A program made the translations under genes and the position numbers. Shown piece by piece: positions 1 to 10,985 of a stretch of DNA of 64,000 nt. Within the stretch, counting starts at the first letter, position 1. Every line of letters starts with the position of its first letter. The stretch is from Sphagnum compactum (taxonomy: Eukaryota; Bryophyta; Sphagnopsida; Sphagnales). The stretch covers positions 6,076,001 to 6,140,000 of the forward strand of contig OZ234500.1 of assembly GCA_965153455.1 (NCBI GenBank), written 5' to 3'. A model generated the notes under the pieces. That model was not told where the DNA came from. It saw only the letters and a program-made list of their open reading frames with translations, and made no database searches.

Positions 1-401
1 ATTCCGGAGAGATCAAAAACCGGCATTTCATCGTCTTCCTGGTATTGATCATGAGGCAAATAATACAGTTCGCGATCTTTCTCTGGTAAGAAAAACTCTT
101 CCACTGTCATCTCTCCTCGCAGATATCTTCCCATGAATCTTGTTCTCACATCGAAAGGATTGTTATTTTTATTGTTGTTGTTGTTGTTGTCATCGTCGTC
201 GACGTCGTTGGTGATCGTCATCTCTCTCACATCACACACCAGGTCCTCTTCCTCCTGCTGCTGCTGCTGCTGCTCCTCCTCTTTCTTTTTCTTCTTCTTG
301 CTGCTGCTACTGCGTAGATTCTTGTTCGTCACCTTGTCGTCATCGTCGTGGTGGCTTGGAGCATTCTTCTGCTTCTGCACAGCTGCTAGTGAAGAAGCCA
401 T
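1..401 (-). CDS. N-terminal part of an unrecognised acidic/polyQ protein, cut by the window edge
   Basis: The minus strand reads open from an ATG at 401-399 to base 1: 133 codons without a stop, then off the left edge. The start MASSLAAVQKQKN is followed by a DDDDK patch, a Ser run, a Lys run, then Glu and Gln runs (about residues 30-52), an Asp patch and an Asn run (about 72-82). Next comes a more ordered stretch (PFDVRTRFMGRYLRGEMTVE, then a phrase rich in Phe, Tyr, Asp and Glu). The low-complexity N-terminus looks disordered and the ordered part is probably the start of the folded domain. I do not recognise the family. CpG-containing codons are kept here, unlike in the surrounding DNA, which fits a real exon. 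A plus-strand ORF over the same bases is a low-complexity shadow made of Leu, Ser and Cys runs. The start is the first ATG in this frame; an upstream one was not excluded. Confidence 0.6.
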   Translation of the reverse strand, partial: MASSLAAVQKQKNAPSHHDDDDKVTNKNLRSSSSKKKKKKEEEQQQQQQEEEDLVCDVREMTITNDVDDDDNNNNNNKNNNPFDVRTRFMGRYLRGEMTVEEFFLPEKDRELYYLPHDQYQEDDEMPVFDLSG

Positions 402-564
402 GAAAGCAAGCTTGGCCAAAAACAGCACCAACCAACAAAACAAACAAACAACTGGACAAACAAATCAACAAACCAACAAGTACTGCTTATGGCGAAAATT
501 TTCCTCACATTTTTTCTCTTCTTTTTTCGCTTCCTTTTCATTTCTTTGGTTTTTTTTTAAAATT
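402..564 (-). promoter_or_regulatory. Probable 5' leader/promoter-proximal region of the left-edge gene
   Basis: This short stretch lies between the ATG at 401 and the start of the tandem array at about 565. It has a CAA/AAAC-rich part on the plus strand (420-480) and a T-rich, pyrimidine part (490-560). No unambiguous TATA box or other motif was seen. The call rests on position only. Confidence 0.3.
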
Positions 565-1078
565 TTGTGATGTAGCCAAAAATGGCGATTATCTAAGAAG
601 TTTTAGCCAAATCAAGCAACAAGCTGATCATGGTGTCATGGATCTAGGTGTTTTTTTTTTTCAATTTTGTGATGTAGTGAAAACTTGCTATTATCCATTA
701 GAAGTTTTAGCCAAATCAAGCAACAAGCTGCTCATGGTGTCATGGATCTAGGGGGTTTTTTTTTTTTTTTTTTTTCAATTGTGTGATGTAGCCAAAACTG
801 GCGATTATCCATAATAAGTTTTAGCCAAATCAAGCAATAAGCTGCTCATGGTGTCATGGATCTAGGTTTTTTTCTTTCAATTTTGTGGTGTAGCCAAAAC
901 TGGTGATTATCCATAAGAAGTTTTAGCCAAATCAAGCAACAAGCTGCTCATGGTGTCACAGATCCAGGATTTTTTTTTACTTTTTTCAATTTTGTGATGT
1001 AGCCAAACTGGCAATTATACATAACAAGTTTTAGCCAAATCAACAACAAGCTGCTCCTGGTGTCATGGGTCTAAGGGA
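565..1078. repeat. Tandem array of five ~105-bp units
   Basis: Five head-to-tail copies share an order of TGTGATGTAGCCAAAA, TGGCGATTATCCATAA, TTTTAGCCAAATCAAGCAA and CATGGTGTCATGGATCTAGG. Each is separated by a T-run of variable length. The TGATG anchor lies at about 568, 670, 783, 886 (as TGGTG) and 995, giving steps of 102, 113, 103 and 109 bp. Most of the length difference comes from the poly-T tracts. Further worn pieces of the same vocabulary (TTAGCCAAATTTGG) follow at 1100-1500. No coding potential was seen. Confidence 0.85.
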
Positions 1079-1500
1079 TTTTTATTTTAAAAAGTTTAAA
1101 AAAATAATTTGTTGAGTAGGTTAACTAGCAATCATCCACAAGAGGAAGGAGCCAAATTTGGCTAGAATATTTTTTCTTTTTTTGGCGACCTTCAGGAACT
1201 CCTTGTCTAAATATGGTGACTTTTGACTTTTTTTTCCCTCAAAATATGGGGGACTTTTGCACAAAAGATTTCCCAAAAAAACCCTTTCTACACTTCATAC
1301 TGGATTTTTTTTTTTGTCCGCCCCAACACCCCCGATTATCCATAAGAATATTTAGCCAAATTTGACTACAAACCAGATATGAAAGTTTATATTAAAAAAA
1401 TACTTTTATATTTTGGCTACCTGCGAGAACCTCATGTAAAAAAAATCTGATAATATATATATATATATATATATTCTCAAATTTTGGCTAATTAAATTAG
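1079..1500 (+). repeat. Degenerate copies of the TAGCCAAATTTGGCTA dispersed repeat
   Basis: The region carries GAGCCAAATTTGGCTAG near 1150, GATTATCCATAAGAATATTTAG near 1335 and TTTTGGCTACCTGC near 1415, with a (TA)n tract at about 1453-1474. These words recur at 20.2, 33.8, 45.4, 54.3 and 63.2 kb. The best motif is nearly self-complementary. It looks like an old, non-coding dispersed element. Confidence 0.5.
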
Positions 1501-2060
1501 TGCCTTCTTTTCTGAAAAATCCTTTGAATTTGTTGAAATAGGGGGGGAAGAAAAGCCTCCAATTTTTTACACTAAAAGTTGTCTCACAAGAGTTTTTTAT
1601 ATCTCTCCCCTCCCTCCCCCCCCAAAAAAAATGATCTCACAAGTTCATAGTAACTTAACACCTGGTGAATATTTTGCTCACATTTCCTAAAATTTTGGGA
1701 ATCAAATGAAATCTAGAGCGTCCCTTACACAATCTCTCCCTTATTTTCAGGCCAAGCCAACTACCAAAGTAGTTACTTGTGTGGTGGGCTCACACTTGCT
1801 TGCTTGGCTTGGCTTGGCTTGGCTTTGCCTTCGTCCTTGTGTCTCTTTTCCAATGGATGATGAGTGATTTTCCATTTGTGCCATTTGATGAGTGATGGGT
1901 ACCATTGCAAAACAGAGTACACTTACTACTTCAAACCCATCAATCAATTTCCCCCTCATATCATTTGATGCACAACACATTCAGTTGTAAACCAATCAAA
2001 TCCACATTTTACAACAACAACCCCCCTCCCCCCCCCCCCCCAATCTAGAACCTTGTTTTA
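1501..2060. other. Intergenic, no gene seen; short GGCTT direct repeat and poly-C tracts
   Basis: The stretch holds a small run of GGCTT units near 1800-1830, poly-C tracts at about 1613-1622 and 2025-2041, and otherwise AT-rich sequence. The 77-codon minus-strand frame at 1747-1980 has no recognisable domain and contains the repeat, so I do not call it a gene. Confidence 0.5.
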
Positions 2061-2072
2061 TGCAACAAGGGG

Positions 2073-2310
2073 GGTATGTCACACTCTAGCCTTGCCATTT
2101 ACATTAAAAAGTGTATCTTAAGGCAAAAGAAGAATTGTGAAAACTCAAATATTTCAGCATGCAAAACATATAATCTTCAAAAAATCCTCGAAAACAAACC
2201 AAAATCCTTCAAGACATTATTATAACATTATAACTCTATTATAACTAATCTCAAGTTTCAACACAAGCCAAAATATCATCTTTCAAAAATCCTCATATCG
2301 AAGAAGTTGC
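2073..2310 (+). repeat. Possible LTR remnant, copy A of a three-copy dispersed family
   Basis: The copy starts TGTCACACTCTAGCCTTGCC straight after a purine tract (AACAAGGGGGGTA), which resembles a polypurine tract followed by an LTR that begins with TG. It runs through ATTTACATTAAAAAG, GGCAAAAGAAGAATTGTG, AATCCTTCAAGACATTAT and CAAAATATCATCTTTCAAAA. The same series is found at 24955 (same strand) and 37742-38012 (opposite strand). Possible ends in ACACACA near 2395 are not shared by the other copies. The LTR reading is an inference from the purine tract and the TG start; no gag or pol was seen beside it. Confidence 0.6.
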
Positions 2311-4230
2311 CTATATTTGTTGCTGAAATTTCATAAATTATTATTTTTCATTTACAAAGTGAAGTTTGAAAAATAAAATAATTACTCGACACACACCCGA
2401 GTGTTGAAGTTGAAAACGTACCATGGTAATAACAATAACTTCCTTAGGTGGCTTATCAAACCAATGGTACACTCTTCAAGTCACCTTTTGGCACTACTTG
2501 ATAACTTCGTTCCTTTAGGTGGCTTATTATAAGTGATACATTTTTCAAGTCACCTCCAAGCCACCTCTCTCTTTGGTAGTGTGACTTTGGCAAAAGGTGT
2601 CTCCTCAACATCTTAGTTATGAAAGCTTTATGAGAACTTCTTGTGACGGTGCATGATTTTTCTCCAAATCATGTGGCATTCATGGATTGGTCTACAAAGG
2701 TAGAAAGTACCATTTGTGCACTTCCGACGGGCTTTGTGACAAAAGTCTCTTTTGTCATTTCTTATTTGCATGAAAAAAAAGGTTTACAAAACACGGCAAA
2801 ATTTCCTTGTGGCCAATCCAAAGGTGAAAACATAGCTTTGGAAATAATTGATATTTATGTGACTTGTAGAGCTTAACTATTGTGCACATCACAAATTGTG
2901 TAGACTTGTTTCCACCATATTTGCTATTGAAGGAATGAAGTTACATATGGCTAGGACCTTGGTTGGTAATGGGCAATCGGGAAAATGACAATGTAAATAT
3001 GAAACAAGTTTAGACATGATCTTTCACCTAACTTTTGTCAAAAAGGCATTTTAATAATAATTCAACATTTAAAATTTCTATGTTTTGCTCACTTGCTCAC
3101 TCCTTCCTCCTTCCAAAGGACATCTAACATTTAATGTAAAGTCTTCTTTTTGGAAAGGAAAACCTTTAGGGTACACTCCATATAATGCTAAAAAGCATTC
3201 TTCTCTCCACATTGGGTACAACCCAAAATAAAATAAAATAAAATGAAATAATGTGAAGGTTGTGAGTTTTCATTTAGGTTGACATTGTTTGTTAGGGGTT
3301 ATTCATCCTTGGGAGTCTTTTTTTGTCCTCATATATTAGCAACTTTTGAGGACATATTTTTCACATATGACCCCAACACTTCCTCATCAAGAGATATTTT
3401 TTCACATTAGGCATTTTCTTGCAGGAGACTTTCATTCTCCCTCCCTCTTTATTAATTATTAACACCAAGCAATTGTCCTAATATGGTCTTCTCTTTTTGC
3501 AAGAATATTATGATTTCATTGAGCAAGTGTATACTAATGTGATCTTTATTGTTTTAAGATAATGGGTGCTTTCATTCTTCTCCCCACAATTGCGATTATC
3601 GATTTTGACAAGAATTTCACTTAAGGGAATAGACTTAAGTATCATAGTAGTTAGAACAACAAAGATGTGATAAGTGCCAAGACCCTCCAATGGGAGGACC
3701 CGCTTTCATTTTTGCTAATTGACTTTGAGTTGTTTTCTTCAAATTGTGCAAATGCTTCTTCTACCTCCTCAAATTGAACTACCAATACTATCGAAGAGCT
3801 TCTTAGTTCAAATACACCCAAAACTATTTTTTAATTTAAAACACTCCAATTTTCTTAAATTCTTCAAATTTACCTAGATAGGTCATGATATTTTACAAGA
3901 TAAACTTCGGGTTGACTTCTAATTAATGTTCACCTTATTTAAGTTCCTCTAATTTCACATCTCTATTTGTAGTCAAGGTTGCATATTTCTCTTTTGACCT
4001 TTACTTGTTTGTGACAATCAAGTGCATGGTGCTATAATATGGAGTGCGAAGACCTTAACCCATAAAGGACATCCAAAGGAGCCCAAGAAAAAACATACTT
4101 TCCCAAGTGGTCGGCTTAGAAAATTTAGACCCACCTGCATAAGTCAAGACAAAACGCCTAGCTAAACAAGTTTGGGTTGCCTTGAGCTTAATTGGTTGTC
4201 CTTTGAGAATGAAGTGAATTTGAAAGCCCA
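2311..4230. other. AT-rich intergenic DNA, no gene seen
   Basis: The stretch contains short ORFs only, none with a recognisable domain. There is a local direct repeat near 2440-2560 (TTAGGTGGCTTAT and CAAGTCACCT, each twice). A few (AAAAT)n-type runs occur near 3228-3250. Nothing else stands out. Confidence 0.5.
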
Positions 4231-4234
4231 TCTT

Positions 4235-4770
4235 GTCATTTTAACATCTACTAGCGTAGCTTGTGCCATTAGCCCAAGTGTGAACAGATTCTTTATTTTT
4301 CACATTTTCAGAATTGAAAATTTCTAAATTCAGCAATGTGAACACGGTTGAAGGCTCAACTGCTTTTTCCTTCCAAACCCAAATTTTTGCAATTTGTTTG
4401 AAATTTTCAGCAATACAATTCACTAAAAAAATCAAAATCTTTCACACCTTAGCTCTGAAAATTGTGAAATAAACTCTATAAAATCTGACTCACCAAGGGC
4501 TTTCCAATAACACCAAGAACACCCCCTCCCCACCCCCCCCCAAATTCCAATACAGTGTTTTCAGTTATGATCTTGTTTAGTTTTCATTGAGGAAATGGTT
4601 CAATAATCAATAGCTTTCACACAGTGGCTCCAAACAAGTCTCAAACCAAGTCAGTGCACCCGCACTCATCGAGAGCTTGCTGAAGGTACCAAGAGTGCGA
4701 CATGAAGCACCCTGGTTCAGGAGATCTCAGTGCGACAAACAAAACAAAACAACCTACCTTCCTTCCTTCG
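4235..4770 (+). repeat. Dispersed repeat D, copy 1
   Basis: The copy begins about TGTGCCATTAGCCCAAGTGTGA and contains CACCAAGGGCTTTCCAATAA near 4490. It ends about GAGATCTCAGTGCGACAAAC with AAACAAAACAACC. The same elements in the same order occur at 55605-56022. Copy 1 has extra sequence around 4510-4620. No open reading frame is shared by both copies. The type of element is not known; a fragment of a long retroelement is possible. Confidence 0.6.
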
Positions 4771-5795
4771 TAGATAGATCTCAACCAATAAACAAATGAA
4801 CATTAGACTAGCGAAAATGCCACCACCTGGACCAATCATTATGATCGATCAATCCAATGCAGTCATTTTCTTTTAGGTTCAAAAGTGTAAATCCGTGTTT
4901 GGTGGCTCTCTCTTTTCCCAAAGAAAGAACAACTGGGTAAGTGTGCGGGTGTATTCACACTTGACGATCGATTTTTCAAAAAATCAAAACATGGGTTCTG
5001 ATATATAAGCACAGCTCTAAATTAAGAAAAAATAAAAATAAATCAAAGCATCAAGTCTGATTTATAACCATGGTTCCTCAAAAATCAATCAATTGATGAT
5101 CAAAGAACCTTCTTTGAGGACTATCATTTCTTTTGTCTTTTGATGAAAACCATCAATTCTTTGAAGGGTTTCAAAACACCCACTATCAGTCCTTATTTGA
5201 TTCTGGAATTTTTCAAAAAATAAAAAAAACCTGGAAGAGAACCAGAGGTTTTTTTTATAAAAAAATTCTAAACATTTGAAAAAAATCAAATCAGAATAAT
5301 AGGATATTAAAAAAATCAAATAACCACCCAATGTTGGTGTGAATCCAAAGGGGAAAGGGTTGAGCAAATAAAAGTTAAAAAAGTTAAAAGGTCTTACATT
5401 TGATGAAGCTACTTGTAAGTTGTATGCATGGGAAGGCTTATGTAAATAATATCCACATAGTGAGGTTTCCAATAGATATTCCACGTGGAACTTTTATATG
5501 TGGCAACTTGCGAGGCCAGGTAATTTTTATTAAAAAAATCCATGATAATGTGCACAACACTAGGGTTGGTCCTGAAAATCAGCCCCCCTTTTCCAACTAT
5601 ATTTCCCAAAAGTACTCCATTTTCCACAAACAAAAATATTTATTTATTTATTTATATAATATAACATGTTACCTATATCTTGAGGTGTCCTAGAGGGAGT
5701 ACACACTACACACAACTATAAATCCACTAGGATAGACCAAATTCCTCAAGCCTTGTGGTGACACACATGTCTTGAGCTATCTAAAAATAGGGAGG
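4771..5795. other. AT-rich intergenic DNA, no gene seen
   Basis: Only short ORFs on both strands are present (for example 131 codons on minus at 5089-5484), rich in Phe, Leu and Asn and with no recognisable motif. They overlap one another on opposite strands, as expected by chance in AT-rich DNA. Confidence 0.5.
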
Positions 5796-5810
5796 GAAAG
5801 AGAGAGAGAG

Positions 5811-5868
<58 letters not shown>
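5796..5868. repeat. Compound (AG)n-(TG)n-(AG)n microsatellite
   Basis: A GA-repeat block, then about 12 TG units, then a second GA-repeat block. It could be length-variable between individuals. Confidence 0.9.
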
Positions 5869-5871
<3 letters not shown>

Positions 5872-6900
5872 TTAATCATGATAAAATCAATCCCATATCA
5901 CATAATATCTGAGTGCAAGAAATAGGCAATATTAGCCTTCCAAGTATCACACTTGGGTATTGACAAAGGGTGTTTTGATGAACAAAATATCTTCAAATGG
6001 GCTTTTAATTACAACTTCAACATTTCAATATCCACATGGATGGATGGATGGTTGTCCGATGTGTGGACAAGAAACATTTTTTTAAAGATTTGTGTCCTTG
6101 GGTTAACCATGGTGGTTAGCTATGTACTAACTACTAACCATCGAGTGCAGCTACCTTCCTTATATAGCCACCACAACTTAAGTTCTCAACCTATGATACT
6201 TACCCACTTACAATGGTGGTTATATGGGTAGAGTTGTGAAGGGAAGTGGAAGGGATTATAAGATAGGTTACCAAGGTTTCACTTACCAACCTTGGTGGTA
6301 GTAACTCAGTTGTTTTTCATCTGAGTCACTATGGGTTTCCAATGGATGGTTAACAGCTCAAACTGTATAGTTAATAATAGTGGAATTTGTTTTATCAATG
6401 GTGCCGGGCCATATGTGTTTTTATATGACTCTAGTCTTTTTGAGCCTAACAAGGAACAAAAGCGGTAATATATATATTTTTTGATTTCATAAAATCCATT
6501 TCAACTTGCTAATAATTTTTTTCCCCAGCCCTTATAAATCGAAGTTTTCCCCCATAGACAGGTTGCAATTTCCATTGAAAGTTTCCCCTAGGTATTTAAC
6601 GATTTGTAGGGCCTTGGTTGACCTGCTCGTTGTCGTGGAGTTTGTGTCTTTTCCGATGCAGGGTTTCCCTTTTTCGTCTTGTGTAGTAGAAGTATTCATG
6701 CTGCAGACGACATATATCCCAAATTCAAGCAAGTGTAATTTTGGGTGTCTTCCCTCTAAGAGTGGGCCGACCATCATCAAGGTTCGATCTCCTAAACTTT
6801 TGATGGTTAGTTTTTGACTCACTTGCTTTCAACTCAATTTTAATTGGATAAGGCAGATTATGCGCTGAGGGATCTTATACCGAGCTTTCCAACTCTAGCG
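5869..6900. other. Intergenic DNA, no gene seen
   Basis: This mixed sequence lies between the microsatellite and the mitochondrial insertion. Overlapping frames of about 100 codons on both strands at 6506-6822 show no recognisable domain. The bases 6840-6920 next to the insertion may be part of the junction. Confidence 0.4.
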
Positions 6901-6921
6901 ATCCCATGTAGATATCGCCTC

Positions 6922-8045
6922 GCTCACACGACTTACAAATAATCCTACGTTAATAGCAGGTTAAATTCCATGATAAAAGAGTTCTGTTTCCAAAAAGATT
7001 TGTCCATTTGTGATGGAAATAACAGTAGTAGGAATACAAGTAGACACATCTCCAACTTGTGTTTCAATTGCGGGTAATGCAATCAAGCTACCTGCACCAG
7101 TCTGGTCTGACATTTTAACCGCTCTTTCTAATAAATGAAAATGTTAATAAAACACATCTCCTGGAAATGGCTCATGACTTGGTGGTCGACGTAACAATAA
7201 TGACATTTGATGATACGCCACTAATTGCTTACTTAGGTCATCATAAATAATTAATGCGTGCATTCCATTATCTTAAAAATATTCTCCCATAACACAACTT
7301 GAATATGGTGCTAAGAATTGCAAAGGAGCAGGATCTGAAGTAATGGTTGCTACAATAATGTAATATTTTAAAGCACCCACTTCTGAAAAAATCTTAACCA
7401 ATTGTGCCACAATTGAACATTTCGGTTCGATTGCTACATACACACAATACAATTTTTCATTATCTGAAGTGCCTTGCGCATTGATTTATTTTTGGTTTAA
7501 TATGGTATTAATAGCTATAACAGTTTTTCCAGTTTGTCTGTCTCCTATTATAAGTTCTCGTTGACCACGACCTATAGGAACTAAGCTATCTATTGCTTTC
7601 AATTTTGTTTGCATGGGTTTGTGCACATATTTACGTGCAATAATCCTAGGGGCTTTAAATTTTACACGTCTTCGTTTTGTAGTGCTTAAAACACCTTTTC
7701 CATCAAGAGGTACTCCTAAAGCATCAACCACACAACCTAGCAAGGCCTTTCTTATAGGAACATCCACAATAGATCCAATGTGTTTGAGAATATCTCCTTT
7801 TTCAATGGTGGTATCACTACCAAATATAACAATTTTTACATTCTCAATTTCTAAATTTAAAGCCATTCTTTTCACATCGCTAGCAAATTCAACCATTTCC
7901 CCAGCTTGTTTAATCCATAAACACGTGCAATTCCATCTCCAACTGAGACCATTCGACCGATTTCATCTACTTGCATTTTAGTGCAGTAATTGGTAATTTT
8001 TTGTTATGATAATGTAGATAGTTCCACTCCAGCTAATTTATTTCC
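6922..8045 (-). pseudogene. atp1: Nuclear copy of mitochondrial atp1 (ATP synthase F1 alpha), 3'-truncated
   Basis: Read on the minus strand, this is the first ~375 codons of the mitochondrial ATP synthase alpha subunit. It starts at NKLAGVELSTL (Met codon changed to GGA at 8043-8045), then [33 protein letters not shown], the Walker A segment [32 protein letters not shown] and [20 protein letters not shown], ending near VGLFVSRV at about 6922. The copy is dead. There are stops at codon 14 and after LNQK, and in YF*DN, FY*HF and GI*PAI. About 7 bases are missing between GLN and AGE. The last ~quarter of the gene is absent. Many changes are C-to-T or G-to-A (Arg to His, Cys or Gln; Gln to stop), as expected from methylated-cytosine decay in nuclear DNA. 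The 136-codon frame at 7486-7896 is only the longest unbroken piece. Confidence 0.93.
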
Positions 8046-8534
8046 AGTCAATTTGTTTGTAAAATAATCAAACCTTTTACCAATAAATTAAATAATTCCA
8101 CAATTTGAACCTTCAAATTGTGCCCAATTTATCATTGAAGATGATAAATTGGGACAGGGAGGGGGAGGGGATTTGACCAAGTTTTTTGGAGCCAATAAAG
8201 CAAGGAGGGAAGAAAAGATACGAAAATTAATAAATTTTTAAGGTGTATCCAAAATATTTGGGGGGATCAGCACATTTTTAAAATTTTATTTTCCTTACTT
8301 TTTCCTTCTTCGTCAAGCCAATAAAGTAGCAAAAACGTTATTTTCACTCCCATCACCTGAACGCAATGTCTTCACAAAAGGTCAACACTCCTACTATTTC
8401 AGCTTGAAAAGATTGAGTTTGGTTTGAAAAAAACAAAGCAAATTATTTGGCATGCTGTAAAATTAAGCTAAACATGCAATTACTATACTACAAAATTGCA
8501 TATTTTCAAGATGGTTGTAAGCAATTTTTGCTTT
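8046..8534. other. Spacer between the atp1 and nad9 copies
   Basis: This ~490-bp spacer has a G-rich patch (GGGAGGGGGAGGGG near 8156) and a local inverted repeat (AATTTATCATTGAAGATGATAAATT near 8130). The rest shows no gene. It may be former mitochondrial intergenic DNA or later nuclear insertion; the sequence does not decide. Confidence 0.4.
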
Positions 8535-8960
8535 TTTTTTATTTGATTTGTCATTACGCAACATTTGTTCCTAAGGATTAGCAAAATCAAAATAGCAAAA
8601 TTTTTGAATCATCTCTATAGGTTCAGAAACCACACATTTCTTTGAATCATCATAACGTACTTCCACATATCCACTTAAAGGAAAGTCTCTTTGTAATGGA
8701 TGACCTCAAAACTATAATTTGTTAATATACATCATAAATCAGGGTGGTTGGAAAAATAAACACCAAACATATCCCACACTTCTTGTTCCCACCAACTAGC
8801 TGATGGAAATATATTAACTATCAAACAAATTGGAGTTATTTCGTCTACAGTGTTTTGTACACGAATACATGAGTTACATTAAATACATAAAATCGAAAAT
8901 TCCATTGCAAAGCCGTAGTTTTCCTGTGCACTCTTGTGATATAACAAAATGTTCTCTAAA
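8535..8960 (-). pseudogene. nad9: Nuclear copy of mitochondrial nad9 (complex I 30-kDa subunit)
   Basis: The minus strand gives the C-terminal part of NAD9: CIRVQNTVDEITPIC, IFPSASWWEQEVWDMFGVYF, NHPDL, then [30 protein letters not shown] and a tail EQMLRNDKSN. These match the conserved core of the subunit ([55 protein letters not shown]). Stops replace residues in several places: after NHPDL (Arg to stop), in SI-D, and TGG to TAG after ANP. A frameshift lies around [20 protein letters not shown]. The 5' part towards 8960 is recognisable only by codon-by-codon comparison and the first third of the gene is not evident. It is on the same strand as the atp1 copy, upstream of it. Confidence 0.9.
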
Positions 8961-10249
8961 CTGTGCAAGATGGTTACCCATCATACGGCTTTCCAACTCA
9001 AGTTTACCTAAGGTTGTTTGCAATCATATGCCTTTAATTGTGTGCTTTTCTATGACAATTCTGGGGGGGGGGTAGGCAAAATAATAATAATAAATATTTT
9101 TTCCCACCATACATGGAGCACCGGTGGCCTTACATTATAACCAAAACTAGCACAATGGTTAAGCTACTGCGCTCTTGTATTACTTTTCGTAATCATTTTT
9201 GCAGGAAAATAAACTATGCAATTCAAGCGGGCTTTGCCTTTTGTGATTGTCAATTTTCGGCCAGCAGTTCGGTGTCAAGTAGTAGTTGCAGTGCTTAGTT
9301 TGAATTTGTCTGCACATGTTTTGCCCAATAAAGTACGTAGTATGTAGCTTAAGCACGTTATACATTAGCATTTAAGGTTTAACTGGTGGGTGTCAAGTCA
9401 CATAACCCCTTACAAGACTCACATCCTAAAACAAAGTCTACATCTTGGAAGACAATTGAACTGTGTCTTCACTAAACTTCTATATACAAATTGTGTATTA
9501 TGTATGTTCTTGTTAAATAAACTACCAAGTGGATAAAGATTAAATCCAAATTTTATTGAAATAGATCTCTTGCCAATAATATCAAGATAGATATTATACT
9601 TTGGTCCACCTAGTCTTAACGTTTTTAATCTATGACAAAATAACAACACCTGGGTTAATTAGTTTACTTTCAATTGGAAAAACTGGAACAAAAGAACTCC
9701 CATTTGTTTCCCATGAAGATTACGGTGCAAAAGAGATGGATGTGAAAACAAACTTTAAGCCTATAATGGAACAACATGTTTATTTCAAAAGAGTACATGT
9801 TGCGGAAGACTTATTGCTTGCAATGTTTTTTTAAATCTTTATTGCTATTGAGCACTAGGGTTGAAATCAAACTTGTTACTTGATTCCATTCCTTTGCTTG
9901 GTTCTTTCCCATTCCCATTGTGAATTGTAATATTTGTTGTATGTATATGTTGTGTATAATAACTCATGAATTAATGGCTATGGGTTCTTGAAGGGTTGAA
10001 GGATATGATATGTTTGTTGGATTCATGCCCTCTATTGGAAGAATTTTGGGAAATTCTTTTAAGTATGAGCTATCCTTTGGTTTGCAAGTTAAATTATGAG
10101 CTTGTTTTGAAAATGTAAATCATAAAATTTCAAGCCCAAATTTAGCAAATGAAATTGGGATTAGCGCATGTATATAAGCTAGATCTTGTGGTGCTCAAAT
10201 ATATTATGCAATAAAGTTTGTGACACGACCTTAAACTCATCTCAAAGTA
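8961..10249. other. Intergenic DNA, no gene assigned
   Basis: Beyond the nad9 homology the sequence gives only short frames (76-81 codons) without a clear family. Bases 9100-9300 are slightly less AT-rich than their surroundings. A weak resemblance of 9601-9834 to copia-type polymerase was considered and not accepted. A poly-G run lies at 9062-9071. Confidence 0.4.
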
Positions 10250-10985
10250 TTGGTCCAATAACTCCCCAACATGATAACAATGGAAAGAAAGAAGAATTTG
10301 GGGAATGTTCCCTAATTCCTTGCACTAGGACAAAAAGGGCATGTTGGAGCTCTAAGATGAAATTAAGACAAATTGACACTCACTTTTTCCCAAGGATCTC
10401 TCAATCAAATCACATGCACAAGATGGACAATGTGTGGTTAATGTAAATAGAACCATTTAATTCCATGTCATGCATTCACACTTGATTTAGACAAGCCAAA
10501 CTTGAGGAGAGACATCACCTTCCTCCTTATATTATATTCTAGAATTGTTTTAGGGATTACATCAATGATCCAAGTGGTCATTTTATTGAGAGTCCCAAAA
10601 TGAACTCCCAAAATTGTGACACATAATGTCTTAAATTTTTGAATATTATAATTCCATGAAAATGGGCTTATTTTTTAACATGAGCGAGGACATTCTTGTA
10701 GCTTTTGTCCAGATCTTTCAACAAGCTAGAAATTGTTTGGTTTGAAGGTGATTTGTTCCCCCATGCTATTAAACATTCCAAGCTTTAAAAAAATCTTAAC
10801 ACCTAAAATTGAAGTTCATCCTAGGAGTCAATTATGGGAGTCTTGGGGATTTGTCCCCTTGATTTATAAAGGTTTCCCACTTCATGTGAGTATGTTCATT
10901 CATGTTACATGTCTTGGTTTTGTTGTTAAATCCATTTCTTGCAATGCTTTGACCTTGGTTACAAGCTCAAGCTAAAGGTCGCAAC
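10250..10985 (+). repeat. Dispersed repeat E, copy 1
   Basis: The order of words here is repeated at 15255-16830: GGGCATGTT..GCTC, CACAAGATGGACAATGTG, CTTATATTATATTCTAGAAT, GGGATTACATC, and near the end CTTTGACCTTGG. The two copies differ a lot, so the element is old. ORFs inside (10186-10446 and 10733-10975) are not shared. After the copy comes CATTCTCTCCCACTAGAAGG. I cannot name the element; a long LTR or internal retroelement piece is possible. Confidence 0.5.

Noticed and set aside
133-570. 145-codon plus-strand frame of Leu, Ser, Cys and Phe runs
   Set aside because: It is antisense to the left-edge gene and its runs are the complements of that gene's Asn, Asp, Gln and Lys codon runs; beyond 401 it is pure low complexity.
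7613-7981. 122-codon plus-strand frame
   Set aside because: It is antisense to the atp1 pseudogene.
9118-9215. Possible tRNA around GCACAATGGTTAAGC
   Set aside because: The phrase resembles a D-arm but no anticodon arm or T-arm with GGTTCGA follows at the right distance.
9601-9834. Frame containing KEMDVKTNFK, slightly like copia polymerase (MDVKTAFL)
   Set aside because: Only about six residues agree and the expected neighbouring motifs are missing on both sides.
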